Source: Planctomycetota bacterium (GTDB taxonomy: Bacteria; Planctomycetota; B15-G4). From it: a stretch of DNA of 64,000 nucleotides. The translations under genes were made by a program, and so were the position numbers. Location of the stretch: positions 1 to 64,000 of the forward strand of contig JAQWOM010000028.1 of assembly GCA_029245865.1 (NCBI GenBank). Direction: 5' to 3'. Below are positions 54,606 to 63,513 of the stretch, one piece after another; the stretch's first letter is position 1; each line of letters begins with the position of its first letter. The notes under the pieces are model-generated. The model searched no databases. It worked only from the letters and a program-made list of their open reading frames with translations, and was not told the DNA's origin.

Positions 54606-55885
54606 GCAGACCTCCTGACAGGTTGGAATGGCGGAAGGAAGCTTGGAGCTCGATGGCCTCGCGGTAGCGGCCGCGTGAAATGCAGCCCCCCTGCAGGAAG
54701 CGGGCGAACACCTTCGCCACCCGTTGAGTGGCCGGACGCCTCGGCTCGGGAACGAGAGGCCTGCGACGGCCGAGAACTTCCGGAAGACGGAGAGCCCTTG
54801 GCGACCGGAGCGCCCTCTTCTTCGAAGAGCTCAAGCTCTTCAAGAACAGGAAGTTCGTCGAGCTCGGTCTTCCCCAGAGGTTTCCGGGGCTCCTCTAGCT
54901 CCTCTAGCTCTTCTAGCTCCTCTAGCTCCTCTAGCTCTTCTAGCTCTTCTAGCTCGCGGGCTGCCTCGGCAGCTTCCTCTGCTTTGAGTCGGGCCGCCTC
55001 GGCTTTGCGATCTTCTTTCGCCTTGGCCTCTGCCTTCGCCTTGGCCTCTGCCTTGGCCTTGGCCTCTCTCTTGGCCTTGGCCTCTGCCTCTGCCCGCGCC
55101 TTGGCCTCTGCCTCTGCCCGCGCTTTGGCCTCGCGTTCTGCCGCAGCTGCCTGAGCCGCCTCGGCTCGCTGCAGGATCTCTGCGAAACTTGCCTCTTGAA
55201 GACCTTCAGCCTTTTCGAGTGCTTCAAGTTTCGACACACGAACCGCATCCATGGCTCGCACTTCATCCAACGCCCGCGGCTTCGACAAGGAGATGAAGAG
55301 TTCCGTGCTGCCTTTCATGGCGGCTTCCAAGCGACGCAAGGCTTCGAGTCGCTTGAAGCGTGCGCGTTCGAGAGTTTGTTCTAGCTCCGCGGACGGTTCG
55401 GGGACCAACTCCTCGAGTTCCTCCAGCTCCTCCAACTCCTCCAGCTCCTCGAGCTCCTCGAGTTCCTCGGGCTCCTCGGGCTCTTCGGGCTCTTCGGGCT
55501 CACCGAGGGCCTCCTGCTCTTCGAGAGCCTCAAGCGCCTCGAGCTCGGGCAACTCGGGCAACGGTTGCAACCTGCTGTTGGATTCCTCTGGTGCAAAGCC
55601 GTCTGCGCCTTCGGGCTGCTTGTAGAGCAACATGACCTCACCAAGACGCAAGGTGTCGTTGTGGTCGAGATCGGCCATCTCGCAGGGCTGCTCGTTGAGT
55701 TGCAAATCGCCCTTGATCAGCTTGACCCGATAACCCCACTTCAGTGGCTTCAGTTCAACACGACAGCCAATCGCCGTGGGATGGTCGAGGACAACGTCAC
55801 ACGAGGGGTTGGAACCCAAGAGGACCACTCCCTCCAGGGAGACGGGAACCGGACCGGAACCCTGGTTGACGATCAGACTGGCCAT
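54602..55885 (-). CDS. FHA-like domain protein with long Glu/Leu and Ala/Lys/Glu repeats
   Basis: Residues 1-90 form an FHA-like domain (VLLGSNPSCDVVLDHPTAIGCRVEL), but the Ser-x-x-His of phosphopeptide-binding FHA is replaced by AIGC. Then come a Glu-Leu/Glu-Pro repeat (EELEELEELEEL), a helical segment with KRLEALRRLEAAM, a long Ala/Lys/Glu helix (AKAEAKAKAEAKAKE) and a second ELEELEEL tract. It is highly charged and probably a coiled-coil rod. The first two genes of this operon overlap. The DNA repeats make this region prone to slippage and to large antisense shadow ORFs. Confidence 0.75.
   Translation of the reverse strand: MASLIVNQGSGPVPVSLEGVVLLGSNPSCDVVLDHPTAIGCRVELKPLKWGYRVKLIKGDLQLNEQPCEMADLDHNDTLRLGEVMLLYKQPEGADGFAPEESNSRLQPLPELPELEALEALEEQEALGEPEEPEEPEEPEELEELEELEELEELEELEELVPEPSAELEQTLERARFKRLEALRRLEAAMKGSTELFISLSKPRALDEVRAMDAVRVSKLEALEKAEGLQEASFAEILQRAEAAQAAAAEREAKARAEAEAKARAEAEAKAKREAKAKAEAKAKAEAKAKEDRKAEAARLKAEEAAEAARELEELEELEELEELEELEELEEPRKPLGKTELDELPVLEELELFEEEGAPVAKGSPSSGSSRPSQASRSRAEASGHSTGGEGVRPLPAGGLHFTRPLPRGHRAPSFLPPFQPVRRSA
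54892..54957. repeat. 9-bp tandem repeat encoding Glu-Leu-Glu
   Basis: About seven copies of ctcctctag or the variant ctcttctag (plus strand) follow each other without gaps and keep the frame of the FHA-like gene. Copy number is likely variable. Confidence 0.75.
55012..55136. repeat. imperfect tandem repeat encoding the Ala/Lys/Glu helix
   Basis: Units of 12-18 bp around CTTGGCCTCTGCC (plus strand) recur about eight times within the FHA-like gene. They encode AKAEAKAKA-type sequence in frame. Confidence 0.6.
55399..55510. repeat. 9-bp-type tandem repeat, second Glu-Leu/Glu-Pro tract
   Basis: Copies of tcctcgagc, tcctccagc and tcctcgggc (plus strand) form an imperfect array. The Leu codons shift to Pro codons in the later units, giving EELEEL and then EEPEEP in the protein. 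Confidence 0.65.
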
Positions 55886-55990
55886 GGTGGAAGGAACCCT
55901 GGAGGGTGGAGCGAGCCCACCATTCTAGCGGAAGGTGTCCAACCTGTGCGCCCAGCCAACCCCTAACCCAGAGGGGACTCCCGAATGGGC

Positions 55991-58231
55991 TCAGGCGGGC
56001 TCGAGTCGAGCGTATTCGGCCATGAGCTGCTTTTCCCCGAATCGGTCGAACTTCACGGTGATACGAGCTTTGCTGCCCACACCGGACACGGCAATGACGA
56101 CGCCCTGCCCGAAATGGGTGTGACGCACCCGCTGACGAACCCTGGGGATGTCCACATCCAGAAAATCGTCGGCACTGGGAGAGTAAGCCGCCCCCTCCTC
56201 ATCGCCCACCGCGGCACCAGACTCTCTTCCGCTCCAGCCGCCACTCCAGCCAGAAGAGCTCTCGCGCCGACTCCCGCTACGTCGGTCATCACGCTGGAGG
56301 TGCACTTCAGGCAACTCTTCTAAAAAGCGTGACGGCATGCTGGGCGCCCATTGACCGTGGAGAGCGCGCCGTCCTGCATGGCTCAAAACCAACCGGCGCT
56401 GCGCACGCGTGATACCGACGTAACACAGACGTCTCTCCTCCTGCACATCCTCTTCCGACTCCATGGAGCGTTGATGGGGTAGCAAGCCCTCTTCTACGCC
56501 CACCATGCACACCATCGGAAACTCCAACCCCTTCGCCGCATGCAAAGTCATCATGGTGACGCGTTCGGCAGATGCGTCGTACTGGTCGACATCCGAAACC
56601 AACGCAGTCTCTTCCAAAAAACCAGCAATCGTCGGCTCGGAGGCCGCCTGCTGATAAGCCAGCAAGGCCGCCTCAAGCTCGCCCACATTCTCAAGGCGGT
56701 CTGCTCCTTCAGCACCCCCGAAATCTCGCAGGTAGGCCTCGAAGTTCGTGGCCTCAATCACTGCGCGCAGAGTGTCGCCGGGCAGCCCTTCCAGGCTGCG
56801 CTCAAGCTCATCAAGAAGTGCACTGAAGGCCAGCAGAGCGTTCTTCGGTCGTTTGGAAAGCGTGGGAACTTCTGCGGCCCGCCGCGCAGCTTCACGCGGA
56901 CCGAGACCCTGTGGGAGAGCCCATGCCCGTAACCGTTCTAGGCTCGTTTTCCCGATCCCACGCGACGGAGTGTTGACCACACGCAGGAAAGACACCGCAT
57001 CCTTGGGATTGGCCAGCACCTTCAAGTACGCGAGCAAGTCCTTGACCTCTTTGCGCTCGTAGAACTCCACGGCTCCTACGATTTCGTAGGACACGTTGTG
57101 AAGACGCAAGGCGCGCTCCAGGCCGCGAGACAGTGCGTTCGTCCGGTAAAAAATCGCGATCTCCCCGAGACTCAAGCCTTCGGCTCTGGCCTCTTCGATC
57201 AAGCGAACAACGGCATCTGCCTCACCCTCCTCATCATCGCAAGAGAGCACCGTGAGCTTTTCGCCGTCGCCCAACTCGCTCCACAACTCACCCAGCAGCC
57301 GCCCCGAGTTGTGCTGGATGACTCCGGTTGCTGCCCCAAGGATGTGATTGGTGCTGCGATAGTTCTGTTCAAGGCGCACGATGTGCGCGCCTGAGAAATC
57401 CTGCTCGAAGTCGAGAATGTTCTGCACACGCGCACCTCGCCATCGATAGATGGACTGGTCGGGATCGCCCGTGGCGCACATATTCCCGTGCCCTTCGGCG
57501 ATGCTTCGTGCGATTCGATACTGGATCAAATTGGTGTCCTGGTATTCATCGACCAGAACATGCCGGTATCGCCGCCGGTACTTGTCGAGCACGTCGGGCT
57601 GCTTCTCAAAGAGCTCAACCACCTTGAGCAGAAGGTCGTCGAAGTCAGCAGCATTCGCAGAAGCCATTGCTTCTGCGTATCGCGCATAAACACGCGAGAC
57701 GACACGGTCAAAGCTCGACATCGCACCGGCCTCGGCCTCTTCAGGTTCAATGGCGTCGTTTTTCAAACGCGAGATGGCCCACAGCAAAGATCGCGGTCGA
57801 AAACTCTGGCTGTCGATGCCCTTCTCCTGGCAGATATCTCGAACCATCGCGACCTGGTCGTTCGTGTCGTAAATGCTGTAGTCACGGCTGAGCCCGACCG
57901 CCTCTCCATCAACACGCAGCACTCGAGCGCAGAATCCGTGAAAGGTGGCCAGCATGACCTGCCCCTCACCAACCAGAGCGGAGACACGCTCCTTCATTTC
58001 GCCCGCAGCCTTGTTCGTGAAGGTGATGGCCAGAATCTCCCAGGGTTGCACACCCCGATCAATCAGGCTGGCAATACGCCTCGTGATCACGCGCGTCTTG
58101 CCGCTCCCCGCCCCAGCAACAATGAGCAGCGGACCGTCCCCATAGAGAACTGCTTCTCTCTGGGGTTCATTGAGATCGGCAAGAAAGTGGTCGCTGCTCA
58201 AGCGATGCGGCTCCGCTAAAGATGGACCCAC
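55991..58231 (-). CDS. UvrD/PcrA-type DNA helicase
   Basis: This superfamily 1 3'-5' helicase has 746 residues with Walker A in VAGAGSGKTRVITRR, the aromatic FTNKAAGEMKERV motif, DEYQDTN (Walker B), GDPDQSIYRWRGA, LEQNYRST, and LHAAKGLEFPMVCMVGVEEGLLP. The C-terminus has the PcrA-type Tudor-like domain (VRHTHFGQGVVIAVSG). It acts in excision repair, mismatch repair or removal of RecA or RNA polymerase from DNA. Translation begins with GTG at 58231. It is the last gene on a strand run shared with the ECF sigma operon. Confidence 0.95.
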   Translation of the reverse strand: MGPSLAEPHRLSSDHFLADLNEPQREAVLYGDGPLLIVAGAGSGKTRVITRRIASLIDRGVQPWEILAITFTNKAAGEMKERVSALVGEGQVMLATFHGFCARVLRVDGEAVGLSRDYSIYDTNDQVAMVRDICQEKGIDSQSFRPRSLLWAISRLKNDAIEPEEAEAGAMSSFDRVVSRVYARYAEAMASANAADFDDLLLKVVELFEKQPDVLDKYRRRYRHVLVDEYQDTNLIQYRIARSIAEGHGNMCATGDPDQSIYRWRGARVQNILDFEQDFSGAHIVRLEQNYRSTNHILGAATGVIQHNSGRLLGELWSELGDGEKLTVLSCDDEEGEADAVVRLIEEARAEGLSLGEIAIFYRTNALSRGLERALRLHNVSYEIVGAVEFYERKEVKDLLAYLKVLANPKDAVSFLRVVNTPSRGIGKTSLERLRAWALPQGLGPREAARRAAEVPTLSKRPKNALLAFSALLDELERSLEGLPGDTLRAVIEATNFEAYLRDFGGAEGADRLENVGELEAALLAYQQAASEPTIAGFLEETALVSDVDQYDASAERVTMMTLHAAKGLEFPMVCMVGVEEGLLPHQRSMESEEDVQEERRLCYVGITRAQRRLVLSHAGRRALHGQWAPSMPSRFLEELPEVHLQRDDRRSGSRRESSSGWSGGWSGRESGAAVGDEEGAAYSPSADDFLDVDIPRVRQRVRHTHFGQGVVIAVSGVGSKARITVKFDRFGEKQLMAEYARLEPA

Positions 58232-58343
58232 ATCTTCGCATCTAGACCCGGACTGCCGACATGCCTCTCATCCTCACGGCCTGCACGGCGAGGACGGCGA
58301 CCACGAGCCGCTCAGAGCCGAGGGCCGGAGCCCCGGGCCCTCG

Positions 58344-59078
58344 TCAGCGGATGAGAACCTCCAGATCCCCACCGCTCGTGGCGATCCGTGCCGCAGCTAC
58401 GTGCAGGTCTCCTGCACTGTCCCTGGACAGCAGGATGACGGAAAGATGCCCATCTCCAAGCATATGCCCATAGGAATCCACGAACTCCTTCAGGGAATTC
58501 AGGTTCACGGCAGGCACCGCACCGACTGGAATCAGAGTCGAAACACCGGCCGGCACGGCAGAGGAGTCAGCGAGCAATTCGTCAATCGAGTCGAGGCTAT
58601 CCATCGTGAGCAAGGCCCCCACCTCAACCGAATCCTCGGGCACCCGAAGGGTTGCCTGAAGAGGACCCTGGCCGTAAGCGGGCAAGCGCAGCAAGTGGCG
58701 CCCTTGCAGGGCCAAGCCCCCCGCAAGCTGTTGCACGTGCACAAGGGCTCCCGTCTCCACCGGCCTGATATGTGCGTCGGCCAGTGTGGCGCCTTCCACG
58801 AAACCCGTGCCGAGGGCCTCTTTGTGATCGACCACCAGTTGTCCCAGTTCGTCCGCCGCAACAAACTCGCTGACCTCGGAGCCGATCTGAACCTCGGTGA
58901 AATCGCCGCCGGACGAGCTGGATTCTTCACCACCCCCCTCGACCATGGTGGGCAATCCCCAATCGTCATCTGGATCCCCAGCAAGGGCGACTCCACTGAG
59001 AAGGAAACACAGGAGTCCGCAAGCCAGTGGCTTGGCCATGTCGAACCAAAAGTGAGATGAGCTGAGAGAGGCCTTCAT
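58344..59078 (-). CDS. secreted hypothetical protein
   Basis: A signal peptide (MAKPLACGLLCFLLSGVALAG) precedes about 200 residues without a recognised family. A low-complexity linker (GGGEESSSSGG) comes first. A mixed alpha/beta domain with repeated short strands follows (VGALLTMDSLDSIDELL, VSTLIPVGAVPAVNLNSLKEFV, LSVILLSRDSAGDLHVAAAR). The start could be 59078 or, closer to the signal peptide, 59039. It lies just after the ZAS-TPR gene and probably belongs to the same operon. Confidence 0.65.
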   Translation of the reverse strand: MKASLSSSHFWFDMAKPLACGLLCFLLSGVALAGDPDDDWGLPTMVEGGGEESSSSGGDFTEVQIGSEVSEFVAADELGQLVVDHKEALGTGFVEGATLADAHIRPVETGALVHVQQLAGGLALQGRHLLRLPAYGQGPLQATLRVPEDSVEVGALLTMDSLDSIDELLADSSAVPAGVSTLIPVGAVPAVNLNSLKEFVDSYGHMLGDGHLSVILLSRDSAGDLHVAAARIATSGGDLEVLIR

Positions 59079-59090
59079 GATCAAATCCGT

Positions 59091-60242
59091 TCAGGCGGCA
59101 AAGAGCGCCGGTGCTCTCGAGGCAAGGGTCGATTTCAAGGAGAGGTTCTTGTCGAGCAATGCCTGGAAGTAGGTCTTGCGCGCCAACAACTCGCGAATCT
59201 TCGGCAGTCGGTCTGAGAAGAGACGAGCAATGTCCACGAAGGTTTCCGTGGACTTATCAACTTGGCCCGCCTTGGCGTAGTTCACCGCGAGATTAAGGAA
59301 AGCCGGGAACAACTCTGCGGTTTCCGAGGCCTCTCCACTGCGAACAACTTCTTCGTAGCACTCGATTGCTCGGCGGTAGTCTCCGCCTTCTGCATACAAG
59401 CGCCCAATCGACTGGATGGCCAACAAACGGAGAAGGGGGGTCCGACCCTCCAGAGACACTTTTCGGAACTGAATCCGAGCACGATCCGGCCGACCCACCA
59501 CCGCATGACGAAATCCCAGATACAAGCGAGCCTCATCAAGGCTGGCATCAAGCGCCAGAGCCTCCTCAAGAAACCGACGGGCCCGCGTCAGCGCGGCAGA
59601 ACCTCGACGAGAAGGCCCAAACAACTGACGTGAGCGACGCAGCAAGAGCCCCGAACCAGTTCGCAGGGATTGCGCGCCCTCATGCCTTTGGTCTATCTGC
59701 GACTCAAGCGCCTCGGCGTCTTTCAACTCACGGCGCGCTCGTGCTTCGGTTCCGCGAAGTGGAAGAGGCCGTGACGCATAGGCCACAGACTGCCTCCGTT
59801 TCTCCTGGAGTGCTCGATTGCCGGCCAAGGCGTAGGCCTTGCCGATCTCATAAAAGAGTCGCGCAAGCGCTCCGCGCTTCTCCTCAACCAGGTTGCAAGC
59901 AATGGACGCGAAGAGCTTCGAGGGGTCAACGCAGCTTGCTGTTTTTTCCTCCTGCTCAAAGTCAGCGAGAGGCGCGTGCTCGTCGCTCGGATCCGGATAG
60001 GTTGCAGAACTCCGGTTCAGTTCCGAAAGTTGACGTAGCGCGTTGGTGTAATCGTGACATCCCGCGCACTCACCCATATGGCGCACCAAACGCGACAGGT
60101 CCGGATGAAGAGCCTCCTGAGTGCGGCCCAAATCAGGGGCAAGACCCACAGGGTCACGCCCGATTTCACCATCCACGTAGGCGCTCAGATCTTCTACGTA
60201 GTCGGCACAGGGCTCGGCTTTGACCTTAAAGAGTTCATTCAT
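59091..60242 (-). CDS. zinc-finger (ZAS-like) anti-sigma-type protein with TPR array
   Basis: The N-terminus (CADYVEDLSAYVDGEIG, then LSRLVRHMGECAGCHDYTNAL) has the HxxxCxxC pattern of zinc-binding anti-sigma factors. Instead of a membrane helix, about 300 residues of TPR-like repeats follow (ARLFYEIGKAYALAGNRALQE, ALALDASLDEARLYLGFRHAVVGRPDRA, RLYAEGGDYRRAIECYEEVV). It overlaps the sigma gene (ATGA), the usual coupling of sigma and anti-sigma factors. It would be a soluble regulator sensing its signal through the TPRs. Function is inferred from context. Confidence 0.75.
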   Translation of the reverse strand: MNELFKVKAEPCADYVEDLSAYVDGEIGRDPVGLAPDLGRTQEALHPDLSRLVRHMGECAGCHDYTNALRQLSELNRSSATYPDPSDEHAPLADFEQEEKTASCVDPSKLFASIACNLVEEKRGALARLFYEIGKAYALAGNRALQEKRRQSVAYASRPLPLRGTEARARRELKDAEALESQIDQRHEGAQSLRTGSGLLLRRSRQLFGPSRRGSAALTRARRFLEEALALDASLDEARLYLGFRHAVVGRPDRARIQFRKVSLEGRTPLLRLLAIQSIGRLYAEGGDYRRAIECYEEVVRSGEASETAELFPAFLNLAVNYAKAGQVDKSTETFVDIARLFSDRLPKIRELLARKTYFQALLDKNLSLKSTLASRAPALFAA

Positions 60243-61099
60243 GACTGCTGCGTCCCTAGAACGCGGATCATCGACTGGAAGATCTTCTTGCGTGCTCGGC
60301 AGACCACCATCTTGAAGTTCTCCAGCCGGATATCTAGCACTTCGGCTGCCTCTCGGTAACCCATACCGCGAACCTCAACGAGCTCCAAGGCCAGCCGATC
60401 GCGATCCTTCAACTCGTTTGCGTAAGCATGTGAATAGAGACTCAGCAGAACGCCATACACGCGACGGCAACGAGCCTCGGACTCTTTGTCCTCCGACGCC
60501 TGCGCAGGCGTCGCCATACTTTCATCTTCAAGCACCTCCGCAAGCATCTCTACCGGAATGCCGTCCCGGCTGCGGCGCGACAAATGTCGGTACACCGTGT
60601 TGCGGATAATTGAATAAGACCAGTTGCGAAAGGCGTTCGGTTTTTCGGGGCAGAAGCGAGTCGGGTAACGGTAGATGGCCAGGAAAGCTTCTTGAAGAAT
60701 GTCACTCGGATCTGCACGCGAACCACTCATGCGCATGACACGAGCCGCAATGATCGAGAACGGACGGACATTCAACTCGAACAGCAGGCTGTACGCCTCG
60801 ACGCTTCCAAGAGCGCGAAACGCATCCATGAGAGCGTTGTTGAGAGTCTGCAACTCACAACTCAAACCCTTCAGGACAGCTTCTGCCAGCAAGGAGTGCT
60901 GAGTGCTTTCGGCGATCGCTCGGGCCCGATCAAGGGTTGCGGCCGTGATGAAATCTGGGGGCTGCTTCGGCCGGCGCGTCTTCCGGGTCACCTGCGAAGG
61001 TGGCTTCCCAGAGGCTCGAGACTTGCGCTGCACATGCACGGAATCGGCCCCGAGGGCTTCCTCAGCTGCCTCCCTGCCGCGTGCGTCGCCGGGCTTCAT
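60239..61099 (-). CDS. ECF-type RNA polymerase sigma factor with N-terminal extension
   Basis: Sigma region 2 is seen as GSRADPSDILQEAFLAIYRYP followed by FRNWSYSIIRNTVYRHLSRRS. Region 4 is seen as LALELVEVRGMGYREAAEVLDIRLENFKMVVCRARKKIF. At 286 residues it is longer than usual ECF factors (about 180-200) because of about 110 basic N-terminal residues (RKSRASGKPPSQVTRKTRRPK). It is coupled to the ZAS-TPR gene, so that protein is the likely regulator. Target genes may include this operon, but no promoter was identified. Confidence 0.88.
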   Translation of the reverse strand: MKPGDARGREAAEEALGADSVHVQRKSRASGKPPSQVTRKTRRPKQPPDFITAATLDRARAIAESTQHSLLAEAVLKGLSCELQTLNNALMDAFRALGSVEAYSLLFELNVRPFSIIAARVMRMSGSRADPSDILQEAFLAIYRYPTRFCPEKPNAFRNWSYSIIRNTVYRHLSRRSRDGIPVEMLAEVLEDESMATPAQASEDKESEARCRRVYGVLLSLYSHAYANELKDRDRLALELVEVRGMGYREAAEVLDIRLENFKMVVCRARKKIFQSMIRVLGTQQS

Positions 61100-61185
61100 C
61101 GTGACTCAAAAGCCTCCCTGCATGGGGTCTACACACCGAGAACATCCTCCAGGATCTCCAGACCCAATCCGGGCCTCGGCACCGT

Positions 61186-63039
61186 ATGTCTAGTAGCCAG
61201 GACGCACTCAGAAGTCACAAAACTGACAGTCAGAATCTCGTCTTTACGAAATTCCTGGTCCTTTGGACCTATTTGGCGCAGGTTGGCTCTGTGCGAGCCC
61301 TCCGACCGGCCCTGCTTCTGACCTTCCTGGTGGTGGTCTGCTCAGCGATCGACCCCGTCTGGAGGATCGACCCTGATGCTGCAGCCTACATGAGTCTTGG
61401 AAAAGCGGTGGGCGCTGGGCAGGGATACGTCCTGGATGGTGCTTTCCACGCGAAATACCCACCGGGCTGGCCGCTCGTACTTGCTGGCCTGGGTGCCATG
61501 AGCAACCCCGCAGCCTACGGACTCTTTCACGCGACCCTCGTCCTGGCCTGGCTGGCAGCTGCACTTCTCACGCACCGACTCGCACAGAAACTCGGGCTGG
61601 GTCCGTGGGAAGCCCTCGCGGTGGCCGCTTGCGTTGGCCTCTCCCAGACTCTCTTCGAACTCTCGGTTCGCTACCTCAGGACCGAACCGCTGTTCCTCGC
61701 TCTGAGCCTCGCTGCGCTACTCGCAACTCTGCGTGCCGTTTCTGCTCGCGGTCTGAAACGCCACACCGCCCTGGCAGGACTACTCATTGTAGCCGCCCTC
61801 TCGGTTCGCCTCGCAGGTGTCAGCCTGCTGGTCGTTCCGGCACTGGCGCTGTTCAGAAAGCCCACGCGAAAGACCGCAGCGCTGATCCTCCTCGCAACCG
61901 GTTTAGCGGCCGTCGTGGGCTGGGCCGCCTGGGGTCAACATGTCCGCACTGTCCAGCCCGAGGCACCCGACTACAGCACCGAGTTCTTTGCCTCCGCACC
62001 ACGCGATCTCACCAAGGTTATCCAAACAGATGTCGCCGCTCTCGACGCGACAGGCCTGGAGCAACGGATCGTTCAAAATGTTGGAGTCCTGGCTCGAGCC
62101 TGCGCAGTTCTGATCACCAACGTAGACAAGGCGGGCGCTCGAGCCCCCATTGGCTATGCCGTACTCTTCGTAATTCTCCTCGGTGCTTTTTCTCTCTTAC
62201 GCCCGGCAGAGAGGGCCGGAGAAGACTCGGCCGAGCCCCGCCTGCTCTGCGCGGCCTATCTGGGTGCGACACTTGCGCTGTACCTGGTCTGGCCCTTCGA
62301 CCAGCAGGAACGCTTCTACGTTCCCTTGCTGCCGCTCCTGCTCGTCACGACCTTTGAAGGCATGCGACGCCTCGGCACTCTGCTTCAGCTCTGCGCCGAA
62401 CACTCTTCTCTCCGCATCTTGTCTCTGCTTTGCGCCCTCGCCGTAGTCGCGGTCTTGCTGTCGCAACAATCCGACGACCCCAGCATTCTGGGTCGCTGGA
62501 GCAAGGCCTATGCCCTCATGCTCGCAGTGTCGATAGCCGGCGTTTGCGCCCTGGCATGGTGGATGTACCGCGGCCGCAACACTCGCTGGCCAGCAACAGC
62601 ATGGCTACTGGCTCCAGCTCTCTTCGCCCTGCCTTTTGGCACGCTCCGCTTTCATGAGTGGCCGCAAATCGTTCACTCTTTTGAAGAACGACGCGCCCTC
62701 AACCCACGCACGGGCCCCCTCGAGCGCATTGAAATCCATCCTGTCCTTGAGCAAGTGGCCGACTACCTGGCCACCACGCCGCCAGATACTGTCGTCATGA
62801 CAGATGTTCCCAAGATGATGGCCGTCGTGGCCGAGCGGCGCTGCATTCCGTTCGTATACCGCGCCGAGCCGCCCGACGTTCTCGTCGGGAATGCCGATGT
62901 CCTCTTCTACACGCGAGAGATCCCACAGGCTGCAGAAGTCCTCGACAAGGTGGGGACGAAGTATCACATCGTCTTCGAACTGCCTCCGGTAGACGACGGA
63001 AAGCGACTCGTGACACCCAAGGTTTATCGCACCCGCTGA
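61186..63039 (+). CDS. polytopic glycosyltransferase-like membrane protein (GT-C/PMT type)
   Basis: The 617-residue protein has about ten membrane helices. The first periplasmic loop has the GT-C-type start (DPVWRIDPDAAAYMSLGKAVGAGQGYVLDGAFHAKYPPGWPLVLAG), like ArnT/PMT-2-related enzymes that use polyprenyl-phosphate sugars. A soluble C-terminal domain of about 120 residues follows (LNPRTGPLERIEIHPVLEQVADYLATTPPDTVVM). The acceptor is unknown. The start codon is 87 bp from the divergent sigma gene. Confidence 0.78.
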   Translation: MSSSQDALRSHKTDSQNLVFTKFLVLWTYLAQVGSVRALRPALLLTFLVVVCSAIDPVWRIDPDAAAYMSLGKAVGAGQGYVLDGAFHAKYPPGWPLVLAGLGAMSNPAAYGLFHATLVLAWLAAALLTHRLAQKLGLGPWEALAVAACVGLSQTLFELSVRYLRTEPLFLALSLAALLATLRAVSARGLKRHTALAGLLIVAALSVRLAGVSLLVVPALALFRKPTRKTAALILLATGLAAVVGWAAWGQHVRTVQPEAPDYSTEFFASAPRDLTKVIQTDVAALDATGLEQRIVQNVGVLARACAVLITNVDKAGARAPIGYAVLFVILLGAFSLLRPAERAGEDSAEPRLLCAAYLGATLALYLVWPFDQQERFYVPLLPLLLVTTFEGMRRLGTLLQLCAEHSSLRILSLLCALAVVAVLLSQQSDDPSILGRWSKAYALMLAVSIAGVCALAWWMYRGRNTRWPATAWLLAPALFALPFGTLRFHEWPQIVHSFEERRALNPRTGPLERIEIHPVLEQVADYLATTPPDTVVMTDVPKMMAVVAERRCIPFVYRAEPPDVLVGNADVLFYTREIPQAAEVLDKVGTKYHIVFELPPVDDGKRLVTPKVYRTR

Positions 63040-63045
63040 CTGCCC

Positions 63046-63073
63046 CTGAACGGGCCCTTTCGAAAGGGTTCAG
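63046..63073. terminator. candidate bidirectional terminator hairpin
   Basis: Between two convergent genes, CTGAAC pairs with GTTCAG, enclosing CCTTTCGAAAGG with a small bulge. It has no long U-run on either side. The convergent position is what supports a terminator. Confidence 0.4.
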
Positions 63074-63504
63074 TCATCTCTTCGCGGGCGTCCGCGCAAT
63101 TTTTTGGTGTCACTGCGCTGTTTCTTCGACTCAAGCCGTCGCTGCTTGCTGCCCTTCGTGGGCTTTGTTGGTCGCCGCTTCTTCGCAACGTGCAAGGCCT
63201 CGCGCACCATCTCCGCGAGGCGACGCCTGGCTTCGTGTCTGTTGTCCAGTTGACTGCGCGAACTGTCCACATGAACGATGAGTTCCCCCGACTTCGTGAG
63301 ACGCGCCTCAAGCTTGCCTAGGAGCTTCACTCGTCGGGCTTCGTCCAGCGCCACGCTCTCCGCAACATTCCAACGCAGGCTGACTCTTGTCGAGAGCTTA
63401 TTGACGTTCTGGCCTCCAGGACCTCCAGACCGGCTTGCACTCCAGCCTAGCTCCGCTGCTGGAATGACAAAGCCCGGCTGTATTTCGAGATCGTCACGTT
63501 CCAT
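63070..63504 (-). CDS. arfB: ArfB-type peptidyl-tRNA hydrolase (ribosome rescue)
   Basis: The 144-residue protein has the release-factor GGQ motif in SRSGGPGGQNVNKLSTRVSLRW, and a basic C-terminal tail (KKRRPTKPTKGSKQRRLESKKQRSD) that enters the empty mRNA channel of stalled ribosomes. It is the size of ArfB/YaeJ, without the codon-recognition domains of RF1/RF2. It starts 9 bp after the stop of the upstream gene. Confidence 0.94.
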   Translation of the reverse strand: MERDDLEIQPGFVIPAAELGWSASRSGGPGGQNVNKLSTRVSLRWNVAESVALDEARRVKLLGKLEARLTKSGELIVHVDSSRSQLDNRHEARRRLAEMVREALHVAKKRRPTKPTKGSKQRRLESKKQRSDTKKLRGRPRRDD

Positions 63505-63513
63505 GAACAGAGT

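Noticed and set aside
54309-55154. Plus-strand ORF with a poly-Ser tract
   Set aside because: The Ser run is the reverse reading of the Glu-Leu repeat of the FHA-like gene.
57488-59060. Plus-strand ORFs of 243 and 296 residues
   Set aside because: They are antisense to uvrD and the secreted protein gene and show no family motifs.
59366-60223. Plus-strand ORF of 285 residues
   Set aside because: It is antisense to the ZAS-TPR gene, Pro/Arg-rich and without domain-like pattern.
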